The notes: generated by a model not told the origin, from the letters alone. A stretch of 64,000 nt of DNA from Lineus longissimus (GCF_910592395.1 NC_088311.1:23840646-23904645), one strand, 5' to 3'; counted from the first letter of the stretch, positions 46,020 through 59,500 are shown. Numbers and translations: made by a program.

Positions 46020-48290
46020 TCAAGCTCCTTCAGGTACCGAAGGCTGCTCGAGAAGTCGATGAAAAAGAATAATCTACTGCCTTTTGAGACGCTCTGAATG
46101 GGGAGGTTTTCCCCAAGTGCCATTTACCTTTTGAGACGCCCTGAATGAATAGGGAGCTCATCAAGTACCTCTTGTTCTTGTTGGGGGACAACATGCTGTC
46201 TTTTGAGACACCCTGAATACGGCCTGTCCATCTTTGTAAACAATCTACAGTCTTTTGGGACACCCTGAATGGCCATCCCTTCATCCAGTTCCTCTTGTCC
46301 TTGTGGAGAACAATCTATACTGAGACACCCTGACTACATCCTTGTCTTTGTTAGAAGACAACCTGCCTTCTTTTGGGACACCCTGAGTAGAGAGCTCCTC
46401 ATCAACTCAAGTACCACTTGTCCTTGTGGAGAACAAGCTATACTGAGACGACCTGAATACATCCTTGTCTTTGTCCTTCTTTTGGGACACCCTGAATAAA
46501 GAGCTCCTCATCAACTCAAGTACAACTTGTCCTTGTGGGGAAGACGCAGCACCAAGGAGAACGAGGTCCATATTAATCGCATAACACAGTAGGTTGTTCT
46601 TGTACAAGGGCGAGATGTACTGGATGAACGGCTAGCCTTCCACTAGGGTGAATGTCTCAAAAGACAGTAGGTTGTACTCCCACCAACAAAGACAAGATGT
46701 ATACTTATAGCTGGCTATACAGAGTGTCAAAACAACATGCTGTTCTCTTACGAGGACGAAATGAACTTGATGAAAAGCTGCTTATTCAGGCTGTCTCAAG
46801 GACAGTAGGTTGTTCTCCTACAAGGACGACATGAACATGATGAAGAGCATTTTTTTCGGAGTGTCTCAAATGACCATTGGCTGTTCTCCAACAAAGACAA
46901 GATGTACTTAATGAAGAGCTCCCAACTCATGTTGTCTCTAGGGACAGTAGGTTGCTCTCTTTCAAGAGCAAGGTGTTATGAATGAAGAGTTAGTTATTCA
47001 CTCAGGGTGTCTCAACAGACGGCAGATTGTTCTCCATCAAGGACAGGGTAATCTTGATGAAGATCTCCCTATTCAGGGTGTTTCCAGGGACGGTAGGTTT
47101 GTTCTCTTACAAGGACAAGACACCAACGATGACAAGATGTACATGGTGAATAGCTAGCTATACAGAGTGTAAAAAAAACACGCTGTTCTCTTATGAGGAC
47201 GAAATGAACTTGATGAAGAGCTGCTTATTCAGGCTGTCTCAAAGGACAGTAAGTTGTTCTCCAAAAAGGACAAAGATGCACTGAATGAAGAGCTCCCTTT
47301 TCATGTTGTCTCAATGCAAAGGACAGGAAGTTGTTCTCTAATAAGGGAAATGCTGAAGATTTAGCTATTCAGGGTTTCTCAACAGACAGTATGTTGTCTA
47401 TCAACAAGGACAGGAAGGACTGGATGAAGGGCTCCCTACAGTTAGGTTGGCTCAAATGACAGTATGTTGTTCCTACAAGAAGATGATGCACATTGTATTT
47501 GTTGAGGCTTTGGCTATTCTGGGTGTCTAAGAAGACAGTAATTGATCTCCAACCATGGAACTTGATGAATAGCCAGCGATTAAGTTGTCTCAAAGTACAG
47601 TAGATTGTTCTCCAACAAGGAGAAGATGTCCTACTCCCTATTCAGGGTGTCTCAAAAGACAGCAGATGGTTCTCAAACAAGAACGAGATTGACTTGGGGA
47701 AGACCTCCTTATTCAAGGCGTCTCAAAGGACAGTAGGTTGTTCTCCAACAAGGAGAAGATGTCCTACTCCCTATTCAGGGTGTCTCAAAAGACAGCAGAT
47801 GGTTCTCCAACAAAAACGAGATTGTCTTGGGGAAGACCTCCTTATTCAAGGCGTCTCAAAAGACAGTAGGTTGTTCTCCAACAAGGAGAAGATGTCCTAC
47901 TCCATATTCAGGGTGTCTCAAAAGACATTAGGCTGTTCTCCACCAACGACAAGATCTACTTGGGAAGAGCTCCCTATTCAGGGTGTGTCAAAAGACAGTA
48001 GGTTGTTCTTAAACAAAGACATGATGTGCTGGATGAAGAGCTCCCTATTCAGGGCGTCTCAAAGGACAGGAGTTTGTTCTTTGATATGGGCAATGCTTAA
48101 CAGATGAAGATTTAGCTGTTCAGGGTGCCTCAACCAACAAGGACAAGGTGTACCTGATGACGAGCTCTCTATTCAGGGTGAAAGACAGCAGGTTGTTCTC
48201 CAACAAAGACAAGATGTACTTGGTGAAGAGCTCCCGATTCAGGGTGTCTCAGAAAACAATAGGTTGTTCTCCAGAGCTCCCTATTCAGTG
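46020..48290. repeat. roughly 71-bp minisatellite with an orientation switch
   Basis: A degenerate unit of about 71 bp is built around GGTTGTTCTCCAACAAGGAC, an AAGATGTACTTGATGAAGAG block, CTCCCTATTCAGGGTGTCTC and AAAAGACAGT. From about 46590 to 48290 units read forward; from 46020 to about 46555 the same unit reads reversed (GAGACACCCTGAATA). Some sub-blocks form higher-order pairs (47590-47900). The unit is not a multiple of three, so the repetitive ORFs inside are not coding evidence. Confidence 0.85.
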
Positions 48291-48329
48291 TTGTTACCAT
48301 TGAACAAAAGTGTTTTTTATAAATATCTA

Positions 48330-48335
48330 TTTATT
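48330..48335 (-). terminator. OXCT1: possible OXCT1 polyadenylation signal
   Basis: The first clear minus-strand AATAAA downstream of the OXCT1 stop is here, giving a 3' UTR of about 0.93 kb. It adjoins the end of the minisatellite. Between 48336 and 49259 I see only the palindromic MITE B and UTR-like AT-rich sequence. Confidence 0.4.
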
Positions 48336-48509
48336 CATCACTCAACACAAAGGAAAGAAAGGCCCTGGCCAAATCTTGCTACCACATGTAAGTAATGTTA
48401 TCATCACTCAAACAACAAACAATTCCACCCATAAACAAAATATAAAATTCAGAAATTTAGCCTCGTACAATTCAGGGAATACATGTAGGTGGAGTGCAGA
48501 GTCAGCACT

Positions 48510-48650
48510 AATGAACATTGGCTGATATGAATAAAGTCTAGCAAATGCTTTTACTTCAATTTTGTACAGAAAGGCCTTGCGTAAATGTACATGGAGTTTT
48601 AGATAAAAGCATTTGCTAGTCTTTACTCATATCACCCATTGTTTGGTTCA
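48510..48650. mobile_element. palindromic MITE B
   Basis: The arms AAAGTCTAGCAAATGCTTTT and TAAAAGCATTTGCTAGTCTT are inverted with two mismatches. The complementarity extends outward through GATATGA / TCATATC towards ATTGG / CCCATTG. A half copy lies at 13697-13762 in ABCA intron 11. Confidence 0.65.
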
Positions 48651-49259
48651 GAGTGCGATTGCAGCTTTCTACCCTCCTTAGAGGACAGTGTAACGGCGCT
48701 TTAATCAGCAGAAGTTGAGACTTACATGTACATGTACTTTCCAGATAATGTATCCAGTTACGCACACCCATGAATGATTTGTCGTTTGTTCTCATTCATG
48801 CACATGCATAATCAAAATCAAGTACTGATTGTGATGTACATTGTGAACTCAAAGTCCTGAAAGGAGAATTAAAACGAATGTTCCCATTTCATATTGTTTG
48901 CTGAAGACACTTGAATATACATGTACAATGTATACAAATCTACTCTATCACATGAATGTATGTACAGTTTTTACACACTATATTTAAGAACACATGATTT
49001 TAGAAGATTCACGAGTTCGAGTCCTTTCACCTCCTCACGGTTTGATATTGAATTTAATGTCCATGTACAGTTAGATCTCCAAATATCCCTGAACAGGAGA
49101 CTACAATTGGAAGTCCATTTCAAATGTATTTTGAACTTTAAAAGCTCCAGAGTAAGTGTAGCTGTGATACTGTCCTAGCACAATTGCTTCACTGTGATAC
49201 GATACTCATCTGATTTTATCAGTTATCATATTGTACAAACAAGGACTGATTCCCTGGAG

Positions 49260-52200
49260 TTATGCAGATCCCATTGGTTTGAGGTCGGGGGAAACCTGAA
49301 AGAGAATCAATTCGGAATCATCAACTTTATTGGTAAGAAAATGAGTTCATGAAGCAAAATTTCATCCAAAGTTTGAATCCAGACCTTTTCAGAAAGCATT
49401 CATATGTGACCCGTCACAGCAAAATCAGGCGCATGTCGCTCTGAGCTTGGCAGGTTGAGACGGACTGTTTGTTCATTTCTCTGTTGTCTGCCTTTTGTGA
49501 AATACGAGCACACCTATTTCTTCCATTATCTCCTGGTGTCATTTAGGATCATCTTCTGTGCGACATGCGCCTGGTTTTGCTGTGACGGGTCACAAATGAT
49601 AACAAATTTAACAATTAGACCAATTAGCACCAAAGTCCAAGACCAATGCAAGATACAATGTACATGAGTTATAACTTCTTGTTTTCTACATGTACACTGT
49701 GCTTCTCAATGAAAGCCTTACCTCAAATTCACATTCCGTCGCCTCGATAATCTGCTGTACATCAACACCATCTGCAATCTCCACCAGTGTAAGACCTTTC
49801 TCGCGATCGACATTGAAAACACCCTGCGAATAAACAGAATGTATCTCTTTCATCAAATACAAAGTGAGGCAGTGTAGTGCAGTGGATGACGAGGGTTGGG
49901 GTGGTCTATTGGATAAGGTATGACTTACATTGCACAATCTTTTTTGCGGACCTAACATACATGTGAACGCATGGCTGGGCCACAAGCCACAGTAATATGT
50001 ATACCAATACCTAGGCAAGTACGAAGGCTAATCATCACACCAGGTGGACGACAGAAGCGGCTTTGAGTATGGACAGGGATAATATTCCGGGGGTCAACTC
50101 AACACTGGACATGTTTTGCAGCTTTTAGTCAAACGGCTTCCATTCTCACGAGATGGTTTGAAGTGGTTCAATCAATCCACAGAAAGACAAATCAAGCGAA
50201 TACTTACTAATTCTGTGATTATCATATCCACACAATTCTTTCCAGTCAGAGGCAAGGAACAGCTATTCAAAATCTTATGTTTCCCTCGCTGCAACAGGAC
50301 AAGGAAAAATGTAAACAAACATTTAAAAAAGAGTTTTCCTTGGATGACATTGTTCCATCAATGACACAAACAACACCTCATGTCATGTGCCAATGTCAAT
50401 GATGGGATTACAGTGGAACCTCCCTTAGCGGACACCTCTCTATTAGGGACAACCTCTCTCTTGAGGACACTAGTTTTGGTCCCAAATTGGTACTTTCCAC
50501 TCAATTTGACCTCTCTAATCAGGACACCTCTCTATTAAGGACAGCACTTGTCAGTCCCGAGGGTGTCCTTAATAGAGAGGTTCTACTGTATTTGATTGAC
50601 ACAAATGTTGACATTGCCGTATTTTCCAAAAGATCATTCACCAAGAAAAAGAACATCAGTAGATTCTTGTTACAGGGACTTCACACTTGAAATAGGTTAC
50701 TTACTGCAGTATGCTCCATTGTGACCACAACTTTCGTGCCAGCACTTCCAACAAGATCCATAGCTCCTCCCATTCCCTTCACCATCTTGCCCTGCAATTT
50801 AAAAGACATAAAAAAAAGTTTTCCTTTTAACTGCAGCTCACAATGCCATCAGGCACTTGGCCAAGGTTACAAGCCATATGTCTGTGTCATCTTCAGATCA
50901 CTGCGCATGCATGGCACTTTTTATCACCAGATCATGCCACCTCTGCTGGCAGCGATAAACTGTTCAGGGGGTTTTATCAACTTGCTTCAGTTAACTACAA
51001 CTTACGGGAATCATCCAGTTTGCTATATCGCCATATTGGGACACTTGGAGGGAGCCAAGAATGGTGAGATCAACATGACCACTAAAAAAGAGAATAAGAA
51101 AGTTTATCTTTTGGGCTGAATACACTGATCTTTTGATCACTGGTACGATTCTCCTAACTGCAGCATCAGCATCGGTCACCAGACCATTTTTATTTACTGA
51201 GTCAACCAACTTGAGTCCAAGCCCAAAGTGATATTGGGGCCTATACTGGCATTGTTTTTGCGTTTAAACAACAAAGTGGTACTGCCGCGAAATGTAACTC
51301 AATATGTGGATAGAAGGGGTCTATCAACAATGAGGATGTCTGAATATACTTACCCTCGGATCATGGCAAAAGAGTCATCACTTGAGAAATATGAGCAACC
51401 AGGAAGGGATGTTACTGTCTGCTTGCCGGCGTTGATAAGGTCAGGGTCCTCCTCACCCTTGAGGGGATATGGCCCCAACCCTAGGAGACCGTTCTCACTT
51501 TGTAAATGGACGACTGTCCCTGGTTTGATGTAACTGCTGGCTAACATGGGCATACCAATACCAAGGTTGGCTGAACGATGTGTTAAGAAAAGGACAGATT
51601 TCTATTTCACTGTTTTGCTCTGGTTAACTTAACTCCATCAGTGAAAGGGGTGCTTACTTCGGTATTATAGAATAACTGTGCTGATGCCTGCCTGTTTTCA
51701 ACACGACCATAGCGACAATGTTTTAGAGCCGTGATTCAGTAACAGACGTTGACATATGATAAAACTATGAAAAGGATACCATACATGCCATCCTTGAACT
51801 CAAGAGCTGCACGTTTGATAATCCTCTCCCTCATCATGGCCCCCGGTGACGTGTCATGTGTCGCCGAATTGCCATCTGGTGAGCGATTAACTAAACGTTC
51901 GATGCGTTTCTCATATTTATCACACTTAATAACTCGCTGCACGTAAATACCAGGAACGTGGACATCTTCTGGAGCTATTTCACCAACTTCTACAATTTCC
52001 TCGACCTCTGCGACTGTGATCCTTCCAGCTTTACACATTGGAGGGTTAAAATTTGCTGCTGTTTTCCTGAAATTGAAGTAAATAGTTTAATACAACGCTC
52101 TCTACGAACCTCTTCTTCCTCTGCATTAATGAGTTCCTACGCAAAAGCTGCTTAAATCTATTCCGAAAAAAATTTGTTAGAGCCATCTTTGGTAAAATGA

Positions 52201-54546
52201 AGCTTACATTACCCCGGATCTGAAAACCAGGGAGTTTCATTGCAAACCTACAAGACTTTACTAGCTATGTAAAAACCACTGAAGTCAGCGCACCTGAATA
52301 TTAGATTGCCGGCCTTGTCTGCCTTCCAAGCTTTGACCAGTGCAAAGTCACCTGTGATCGCCTCCTCCATAATATAGTTTCGCCCATTGAACATGCGATC
52401 CTAGAAAGAGAATGCATGTTGTGCCAAATCATTACAATGACCCTTCCTTTAATATTTCTACCAAACACAATGATCTGTGAAGTTAAGGCTACTTGTTGAA
52501 AACAACATCCCTGGTCATTGTGTCATCGAAATTAGTGGCAAGACATTTCAATTTGGCATCTGACAAAAAATTGCCTAAGAACATTATCAAAAATCAAGCT
52601 GTTCACGAGAAGTTTGTATTGTATAAGCTGACCTGTCTGAATTATATAACAGTACCCACCTCTCTGGGGTCACTGGCGATCTCCACTTCACCCTCAGTAT
52701 TGTATTTGATTGGGGAGCCGCCTAAGTGGATCAAAGTACCATAAGCTGTTGCCGTGTAAAAGCCTGGAATACCTGCTCCACCCGCTCGGATTCTTTCTGC
52801 TAACGTCCCCTGAAAACAACGAAAGAAAATACTTTTTAGTCACCTATGTGTTACACTTACAGGGGTATCACACTCACTTGGTAATGGTAAATGTATGAAT
52901 AACAGTCTCTCATGATATCTCAATACCAATGCGTTATTTAACTCAGTTATGATCTTCAAACTTACCTGCGGAGTGAGCTCCACTTCCAACTCCCCATGCA
53001 GATACTGTCGTTCAAATTCAGCATTTTCCCCCACATAGGATGATATCATACGCTTAATCTGTAGAAAAGAACAAAAAGATTATGCAAGTTAAAACTTCTG
53101 TCCAAGTATAATTTATTGTGGGATACCCAAAAAAAGGTGTGACAGACCTACAGTTAAGTTCCACTCGGACAAGCAGATAGTAACACCAAAGTTTGCCCTC
53201 CCCCAAATGTGGGCACTCCCTAATGTGAGCCCATAAATGGTGTGTAATTAGCGAAATTGAGAGGCCTGGTATAGAAAAGCCTAATATAATGCTTTCCTTA
53301 TCATCATACTATTCTTTACTCACCTGTCGTTTCTGCAGCAATAACCCAAGGCCAAAGTCGTCCACGCCAGCATTGTTACTGACAGCTGTTAACCCTTTGA
53401 CCCCTGTGGTCAGCATTGCACCAATCAGGTGCTCCGGGATACCACACAAACCAAAACCTGGAGGAAAAATAAACCAGAACTAAAAAACACGACTTATATT
53501 AATCATATACAGAACAAATTACTTCATCAGTTGTATGTATATGGGACAAAATGTTTTTTGATGTTGCATTAATAAGTCATGTTAAATTTACATGAATATG
53601 TTGTGGTCAGAAATTGTACTCAATTCATAACATGAGGCTATTTTTCTTCAGTTCTGAATTAATTTGTCATTGTTTTATCATTTGTTGGGCAGATGTACAC
53701 AATGCAAGCATCATATTAACTGTTTTGTCCCTAACTTTTTTCAGCCACCGTACAAGAATACCATGGGGGAAAAGCACTAACATCATGACATAAAATTTTG
53801 CTTTTTTACAAACCTCCGACTAGAATAGTCGCTCCATCTGGAATATCTTTGACACACTCAACAGGATCAGTCAAGAATTTTGTATCTCTAAGTTTCTGAC
53901 TGGTTGAAAAGTTACAACTAGCAATCTGGAAAAGGAATATTTATTAAGTAACGATTTCAAATTTACAATAGGTCGGAGGTATGGCGATGATGCAGGATCT
54001 ATCATCACTTGGTATGTCCCCCATGTCCTGGACGCCACACCACATCAACAAAGGATCTCGTTTACACTACAGTAGGCCGATTAGTGATGGCAAAATTTTA
54101 TAATTTCAACCAGTGCCGTGAGTCAGTGTTCCATTTCAAACGCCTTCCACCTGGGTGCGAGTTTGTGGGTAATGTTGATTGTCATGGTGAAATCCAAGTA
54201 TTCATTGCTATCTCTCATGTGCAACGCTTAGGCCCGAGACGAGCATGTTGATGATACTGGGGTACCAGATGAGCCTGCATGATTTTTGATTCACACTGTA
54301 CATTCGTGTATACTGTACACCATGATTACACACGCGCATATATTATGGTTCGAAAGAGAGGCACATTTCAACAACTGTTCTATGACAAACTGTATGCATG
54401 ATCACCAGAATAGTTCTTTTTATCGGTGTAATATACCTTATACTTACTCTATACACAGGCGACAATACTGCTTTGCTTTTGATGACGTTAATAACACCGT
54501 TTATTCTACACCGAAAGAGGCCACGAAATGCTCCGAAAGTTGCCAT
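49260..54546 (-). CDS. OXCT1: succinyl-CoA:3-ketoacid CoA transferase, mitochondrial
   Basis: It transfers CoA from succinyl-CoA to acetoacetate in the mitochondrial matrix, the committed step of ketone-body use. Thirteen exons: 54448-54546, 53814-53925, 53324-53457, 52966-53058, 52660-52809, 52294-52400, 51780-52066, 51354-51570, 51006-51081, 50705-50791, 50208-50288, 49722-49823, 49260-49295. All are GT/AG and phase-consistent, totalling 526 aa (human 520). The N terminus [20 protein letters not shown] is Arg-rich, without acids, and suits a matrix-targeting peptide. Conserved blocks are [57 protein letters not shown] and [13 protein letters not shown], with the catalytic Glu at about residue 353. 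It ends [11 protein letters not shown]. The downstream Met (AACATGG context) is preferred over an upstream in-frame Met, by homology and targeting-peptide quality. Confidence 0.97.
49405..49594. mobile_element. MITE family A copy 2 (OXCT1 last intron)
   Basis: A 190-bp foldback with ends TGTGACCCGTCACAGCAAAA and, reverse-complemented, TGTGACCCGTCACAGCAAAA. It shares GGCGC, CAGGTTGA and ACGGACT words with the copy at 6526-6748. Confidence 0.75.
50411..50588. mobile_element. complete pogo/Tigger-like MITE (OXCT1 intron)
   Basis: A 178-bp element with terminal inverted repeats CAGTGGAACCTCCCTTAG and (right, reverse-complemented) CAGTAGAACCTCTCTATTA, flanked by TA on both sides (50409-50410, 50589-50590). 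CAGTxGAACCTC ends and TA duplication are typical of pogo/Tigger-derived non-autonomous elements. It is the best-preserved of four related copies in this window. Confidence 0.8.
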
Positions 54547-54640
54547 GTTGAAAATACGCATGCGCTGTACTCTCGCGGGAGAAAAGCACATGGCAATGTT
54601 GACAAAAGCGGCCACGTGGGTGGGCGTGGCATCATTAGAG
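54547..54640 (-). promoter_or_regulatory. OXCT1: OXCT1 core promoter candidates
   Basis: Just upstream of the start codon lie GCGCATGCG (54557-54566, minus strand), a good NRF-1 (erect wing/P3A2) site; an E-box CACGTG (54613-54618); and a GGGTGGGCGTGGC CACC/KLF box (54617-54630). NRF-1 sites are common in promoters of nuclear genes for mitochondrial proteins. No TATA word is evident. The rest of the 54641-55052 intergenic stretch shows nothing clear. Confidence 0.5.
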
Positions 54641-55052
54641 AGGTTGCGCATTATTTCAAACTCTGACAGGCGTTAATACTTCGACAGGACCACTACTTCC
54701 CGGTACTACTAAGAGACTGTATACATATACATCTCGGGATTGAATCGGATTTGAATGGGAGGGAATGGAAATTTTGCTGTCGATACGAGGTCCGGTTATG
54801 TTGTGTTGTAGGGGCCTATATGCGAATGATGAATTTGAGAGACTAATAAAGAAAATGTATGAAATGTATCTTTTTGTTCTCGATAGCACATAGGGAATAG
54901 AAAATAAGCCTCAATGCCATATATATATCCACGTTTGAAGTGACGGTGATTTTACCGCTTGGATAACTTGGGAACTTCTCCGAACCCCTGGCTTAACTTT
55001 CACACTAATGACAGAGAAGAGAGAACACGTGTTTGTGTACATCTTACACGTC

Positions 55053-55058
55053 TTTATT
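55053..55058 (-). terminator. possible polyadenylation signal of SAMD1/KAT6-like gene
   Basis: Minus-strand AATAAA lies 1.5 kb downstream of the stop codon. Another AATAAA at 55728-55733 would give a shorter 3' UTR. The AT-rich stretch 55059-56555 between these and the stop has no coding signal and is most likely 3' UTR. Confidence 0.35.
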
Positions 55059-56555
55059 ATATAAATGATTACGATGAAACTGTACAATTTGAATGAACCA
55101 GCATTAACGATTCACATCAAAACATGGAATGCAAAAACACATAAGTGCCGCAAACAGAAGAAAGCAACAAATAAATTAAATATCAATTATTCAGTAATCA
55201 ACTAACTGCGTGATTAGCATAACGATCAGATACATTGATTCCAAATAGCTATCGTCTAGGCCTATATATAATGATCAAAACCTGGAGAAACTTGAATGTT
55301 AGATTTGCGAAGGGGGAGGTTAACCGTACCAAACTGAGAACTTTAATGTGAAGCCCAATTTATGAATATGTGAAGCCCATGAAAATATGCACATTATATC
55401 GGTGTTTATGCTATTACACACCTCCGGGTATACAGTAGACCTTTGCAAATCAAAGAAACGAAGTGAGGTACGTTAGGTATCTAACAACAAGTATCCACAC
55501 ACAGTTCTGAACTTGAACACGATAAAACAGATCGTTACAGGGCTGACGATTTCTAAACCTATGGCAGCCCGCATCCGTTACGCTTCGGAAAGCTATGACC
55601 GCAAATATCCATCCCGGGAACGATTTTCTCATCTTACACTAATAATGAAACAAAAACAAATCAACTTATAGACGATGATAATAACTCGACCAAATTACAC
55701 GTAATTTAACTCCTGACAGTTTTTAACTTTATTAAATGTCGAACATTTGCACCAGGCATAATGTTCTTTGCATCCGAAACAAAATAAAAAATATAAAATG
55801 TAATGATTGATTTTCTAGTATAAAAATTTCTATCACACCTTTTCATCCCCTCTCGGTGATTTGAGTTACATGTTATCAGAAGCAACTATAAAAGCCGCTA
55901 AACTAGAACAGTGCATAATGATTTTAGTTTAATATACAGTCATACCACGTGACATTTCAGTAATATAATGGTTGTCCATCTGCTACAGGTATACATCTCT
56001 ACTCTGGGCTTATATGATTTAATAGCAAGTTACCTATTGCCTAGCGATCATCGACAATCTAATTGGCAAGCCATCTGAATAATGATAATGGTTGACAAAT
56101 GTCCAAGCTAATTTAATGAAATATCCTTAAAAGGGTGCCAGCAAAATGAAATTGAATGGGCAGATATATCCTATCTGTATTAGAATACCGTCTGTTTTGT
56201 TCTAGAACAAACTTTGTTCGCAAATATACAAGTACACATGTACAATTCCAATAGCAGCACCAACGAAGCTGCCGAGAAATTTGCTGCTGGAGGCAGATTT
56301 TTGGGGGGAATTCAAGCAACGGTACACAAGCCCTCTCACAGGTTTATAAAACTTAAAGCAGTGTTGATCTACAAGATCAAAGGCGTGACCTAGTACGTGA
56401 GCCAGAACAAATTTAACAACCAATCCCTAAAGCTTCGGTCATAGTCTGTCAGACACCTGGAAAGTGAACGCACACCCAATCATGGATTTCTAAGCGGAGT
56501 TATGTCACTGCTTCCTTTCTTTGGTTGTGTCTATGCTGTGAATGGAATTATGCCT

Positions 56556-59500
56556 TCAAAAGTTCATTCCGCCATCAGACTGGAGTTTGAGCACGAGTTG
56601 GTAGATCTTTAGGGCGGGGCCTAATTTGAGTGACAAGCCTGTCAAGACGTCGCTCCTCTTCAACAACATGAGTGACTTTCCGTCAATTTCCTGAAATGAT
56701 CAATGCATTGTCAGATATGAAGAATATTCTTGAATAAATTCATATTGTTCAAATTCGGAAGGGGCGCAGGACAGGAAAAAGAACTTCCCTCAGGCTGTAT
56801 ATGACTGATAATTCCAGGCCATTTCACTGGATACACACTTAGGCCTACTCCCTCACGGAAACACGCGTAAGGAGAAGTCATGTTGTCGTCCTGTTTGCTA
56901 GAGGATGAGTTATGACCCGTTTTCAACTCTATTTCGTCCGAAAATACATGAGCTACAAACCTCCTCTCTGAAATTCTCGGCTTGCTCTTTGAATCCCTCC
57001 TTCTCCAGGTACTCGACAACCTTTTCAATGGACCATTCAGCTGCATCTGGTTCTTTGGGAGCCGATGCGATGACTGGTAATGGCTTAATCATCTCTAGCC
57101 CTGGCATCTTTTCGATGGACGAATCAGTGTCCATTGGTTCCCCTTTCCTAGAATGATTACATTTTTTTAAAAACACTCTGACATATTGATAAAGGTACCA
57201 ATGACGACTGTGGTTTGTTTTCATGTGAATCTTCAAGACTTGAAATTACAATAGTTGTTTCAGGAACAGTAATTTGGCCCACAATTTTATATTCAATGCA
57301 CTTGCATAACATCACCCGCCAAAATTTCTCCAAATAATCGAAATTGCTGCGCAATTCAAAAAGTTACTTCCAACTTCGTTATCCCTGATATATACTTAAA
57401 ATAATACCACATATCATTGACAGAATAAACATGAAATTCAACTGAAAAGTGTTTTAAATGATTGATATTGAGATGACTGCACTGACTTACATCTGTGATG
57501 CCTTTGTCTCGCTCAACTCTACAGGAGAATCAAGGGTTGAATGGAGACCATCGGCATTGACGGGTGCCCCGAGTCTACTGCTGGTCTCCATGGCTTCATC
57601 TCCAACCGTGCATCCCTCCAGAACACAACGGTTGCACACCCATTTCCCTATAAAATCACAAAAATATGAACGTGAACATCATCGTTTTAAAGGTTTAGTC
57701 AAGCCATTCGTCAAGACAATGGTACAAATAAGGGATACTTTTGAATGTGAGGAAATAGGATTAAGAATGAGACAGGTAGTTTCAATTACCTGTTGGTTTG
57801 TTAGATATCTGTGGCTTGTGACACATCATATGGTATCCTTTATCACATGCATCGCAAAAGAGCATGTCCGCCTGGAAGGAAGAAATAGACTAGTATGAAG
57901 GATGTAATGTAACGAAATAATGGGTTTTTGATGGCTTATCTTCACTGACAGCTAGTACAAATTCTCAGGTCCACCGAGATTATATTAGCCTTATATATAC
58001 ATTTTGTGTGCTTTAGATAATTTTAGAGCATGTCTGGAACATAACTTTATGAATGTAGGGGTGGGTGGGGGGGGGGGGGGGTTGAGAGGGACGGGGACAT
58101 TTTTGGTCTGGTATAAGTCATACAAGGGTACCTACAGCATCTCCTGAATCGTTGCAGATGTAGCATGTCTTACAGTCCATACACTGCCAAGGGGAACTCC
58201 TGGCCCGCAAGGCCAGTTCAGCAGAGTAGTCCATGCAGCTGGGATGAGCTGCAAGAAAAAGATCGTCGGATCGTAGACAAGGCTGTAACTCAGTACTCAG
58301 GGGATTTCTTAGAGATAAGAAATGAAAGACACAACCGGTGTGCAAGGGATAGTAGTCCTAGGGCTGATAGTCCGTGTAACAATAGCCCGCATTGCTAAAT
58401 GTTTTGGTTAGGGTTAGTGGTACAATAGATCATGCTGCTTAATTGGTCAAATACAATGCTACCGGACTATGACTCCAGGGGGACTATATCCGCTGTCACA
58501 CCGGAATGCAATGAACGTCAGTTCAAAGAAACTTTGGGAATTCTTTATAAAAAACTAGGTTATTCTGAGTTTGGACAAGGCTAACTTGTGCCTGAACCTA
58601 GACTTTCGTAAAAAACAATTCGTCCGAGCAAAATCACTTATATTTTAGAGTTATGTTAGTTTAAAAAACTTCAAACTGGTATCTTACCTTTTGCGTTGCA
58701 ATCCTTGCAAACCAGCAAATCCTCTTCTTCTCCATTTCTATTGCAATCTTCCGTCAGCAGGCAGTAGTCACACTTCTCCTCTATCGGGCAGTGGCTGATG
58801 TATTTATGGGGACTTGGTCTCTGTTCTTCGTCCACTTCAAACACTGGTTCTGGCACCTTCTTCTTGACGACAGTGTGCTGCAAGGGAGAGGCCAGGTTGA
58901 TTGAAGGATCCTAATATAAAACATGCTGTCAACACTGGCTGACAGAGACAAAATTTAATGATAATGGCTGGGGATATTTGGCATGCCGCACTCCGAACAA
59001 TAATCATTTTTGTCTTCTTTGGAGAGACACCTGCCGAACAGCACTGAAAATCAACCAAGTTCGGCAAGCCCGGCTCAAGTCCAAGCATTCTGCCTTGTCT
59101 GGCGAGCCGGTGATGACATAATAGGCAGGTTTAGCAAACCCTCGAATGACGAATTACGAACGACAAAGGTCTGTCGTGTCATCAAGCCATGTGCTAATTC
59201 ATTTACGCGACACTCGTCAATCATCTACTGCTCTAATTTGTACGAGGAAACGGGGAAACTTTTGAAAAAAGTCGTCAATAAAGTACATGTTCATACTTCG
59301 TACTTCGCTGTTCGTAGCTCTCCGTAAGGGTTGCGAAACCTGCCTACTAAAGAAGTTATACGTGTATCATGAGCAAAATTATGACGGGGACGGAAATTTG
59401 ACGTGCGTGAGAACATGACGGGAGTCGATGGATCTCGATCACAGTTTTTACGCGGCATGTCCCACTATTCGGTTGCCTAGAGTCGGATACGACCCTTTGT

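Noticed and set aside
46020-48290. Repetitive peptides (SQKTVGCSP-type) in ORFs of the minisatellite
   Set aside because: The unit length is about 71 bp, not a multiple of three, so frames rotate. The peptides are a by-product of the DNA repeat.
46020-48290. CRISPR-like array
   Set aside because: Units are contiguous and degenerate, without unique spacers, and the window is eukaryotic.
50721-51119. 132-codon plus-strand ORF
   Set aside because: It spans two antisense OXCT1 exons and the intron between them; a shadow.
57458-57898. 146-codon plus-strand ORF
   Set aside because: Antisense to two exons of the double-PHD gene, which has correct splice phases on the minus strand.
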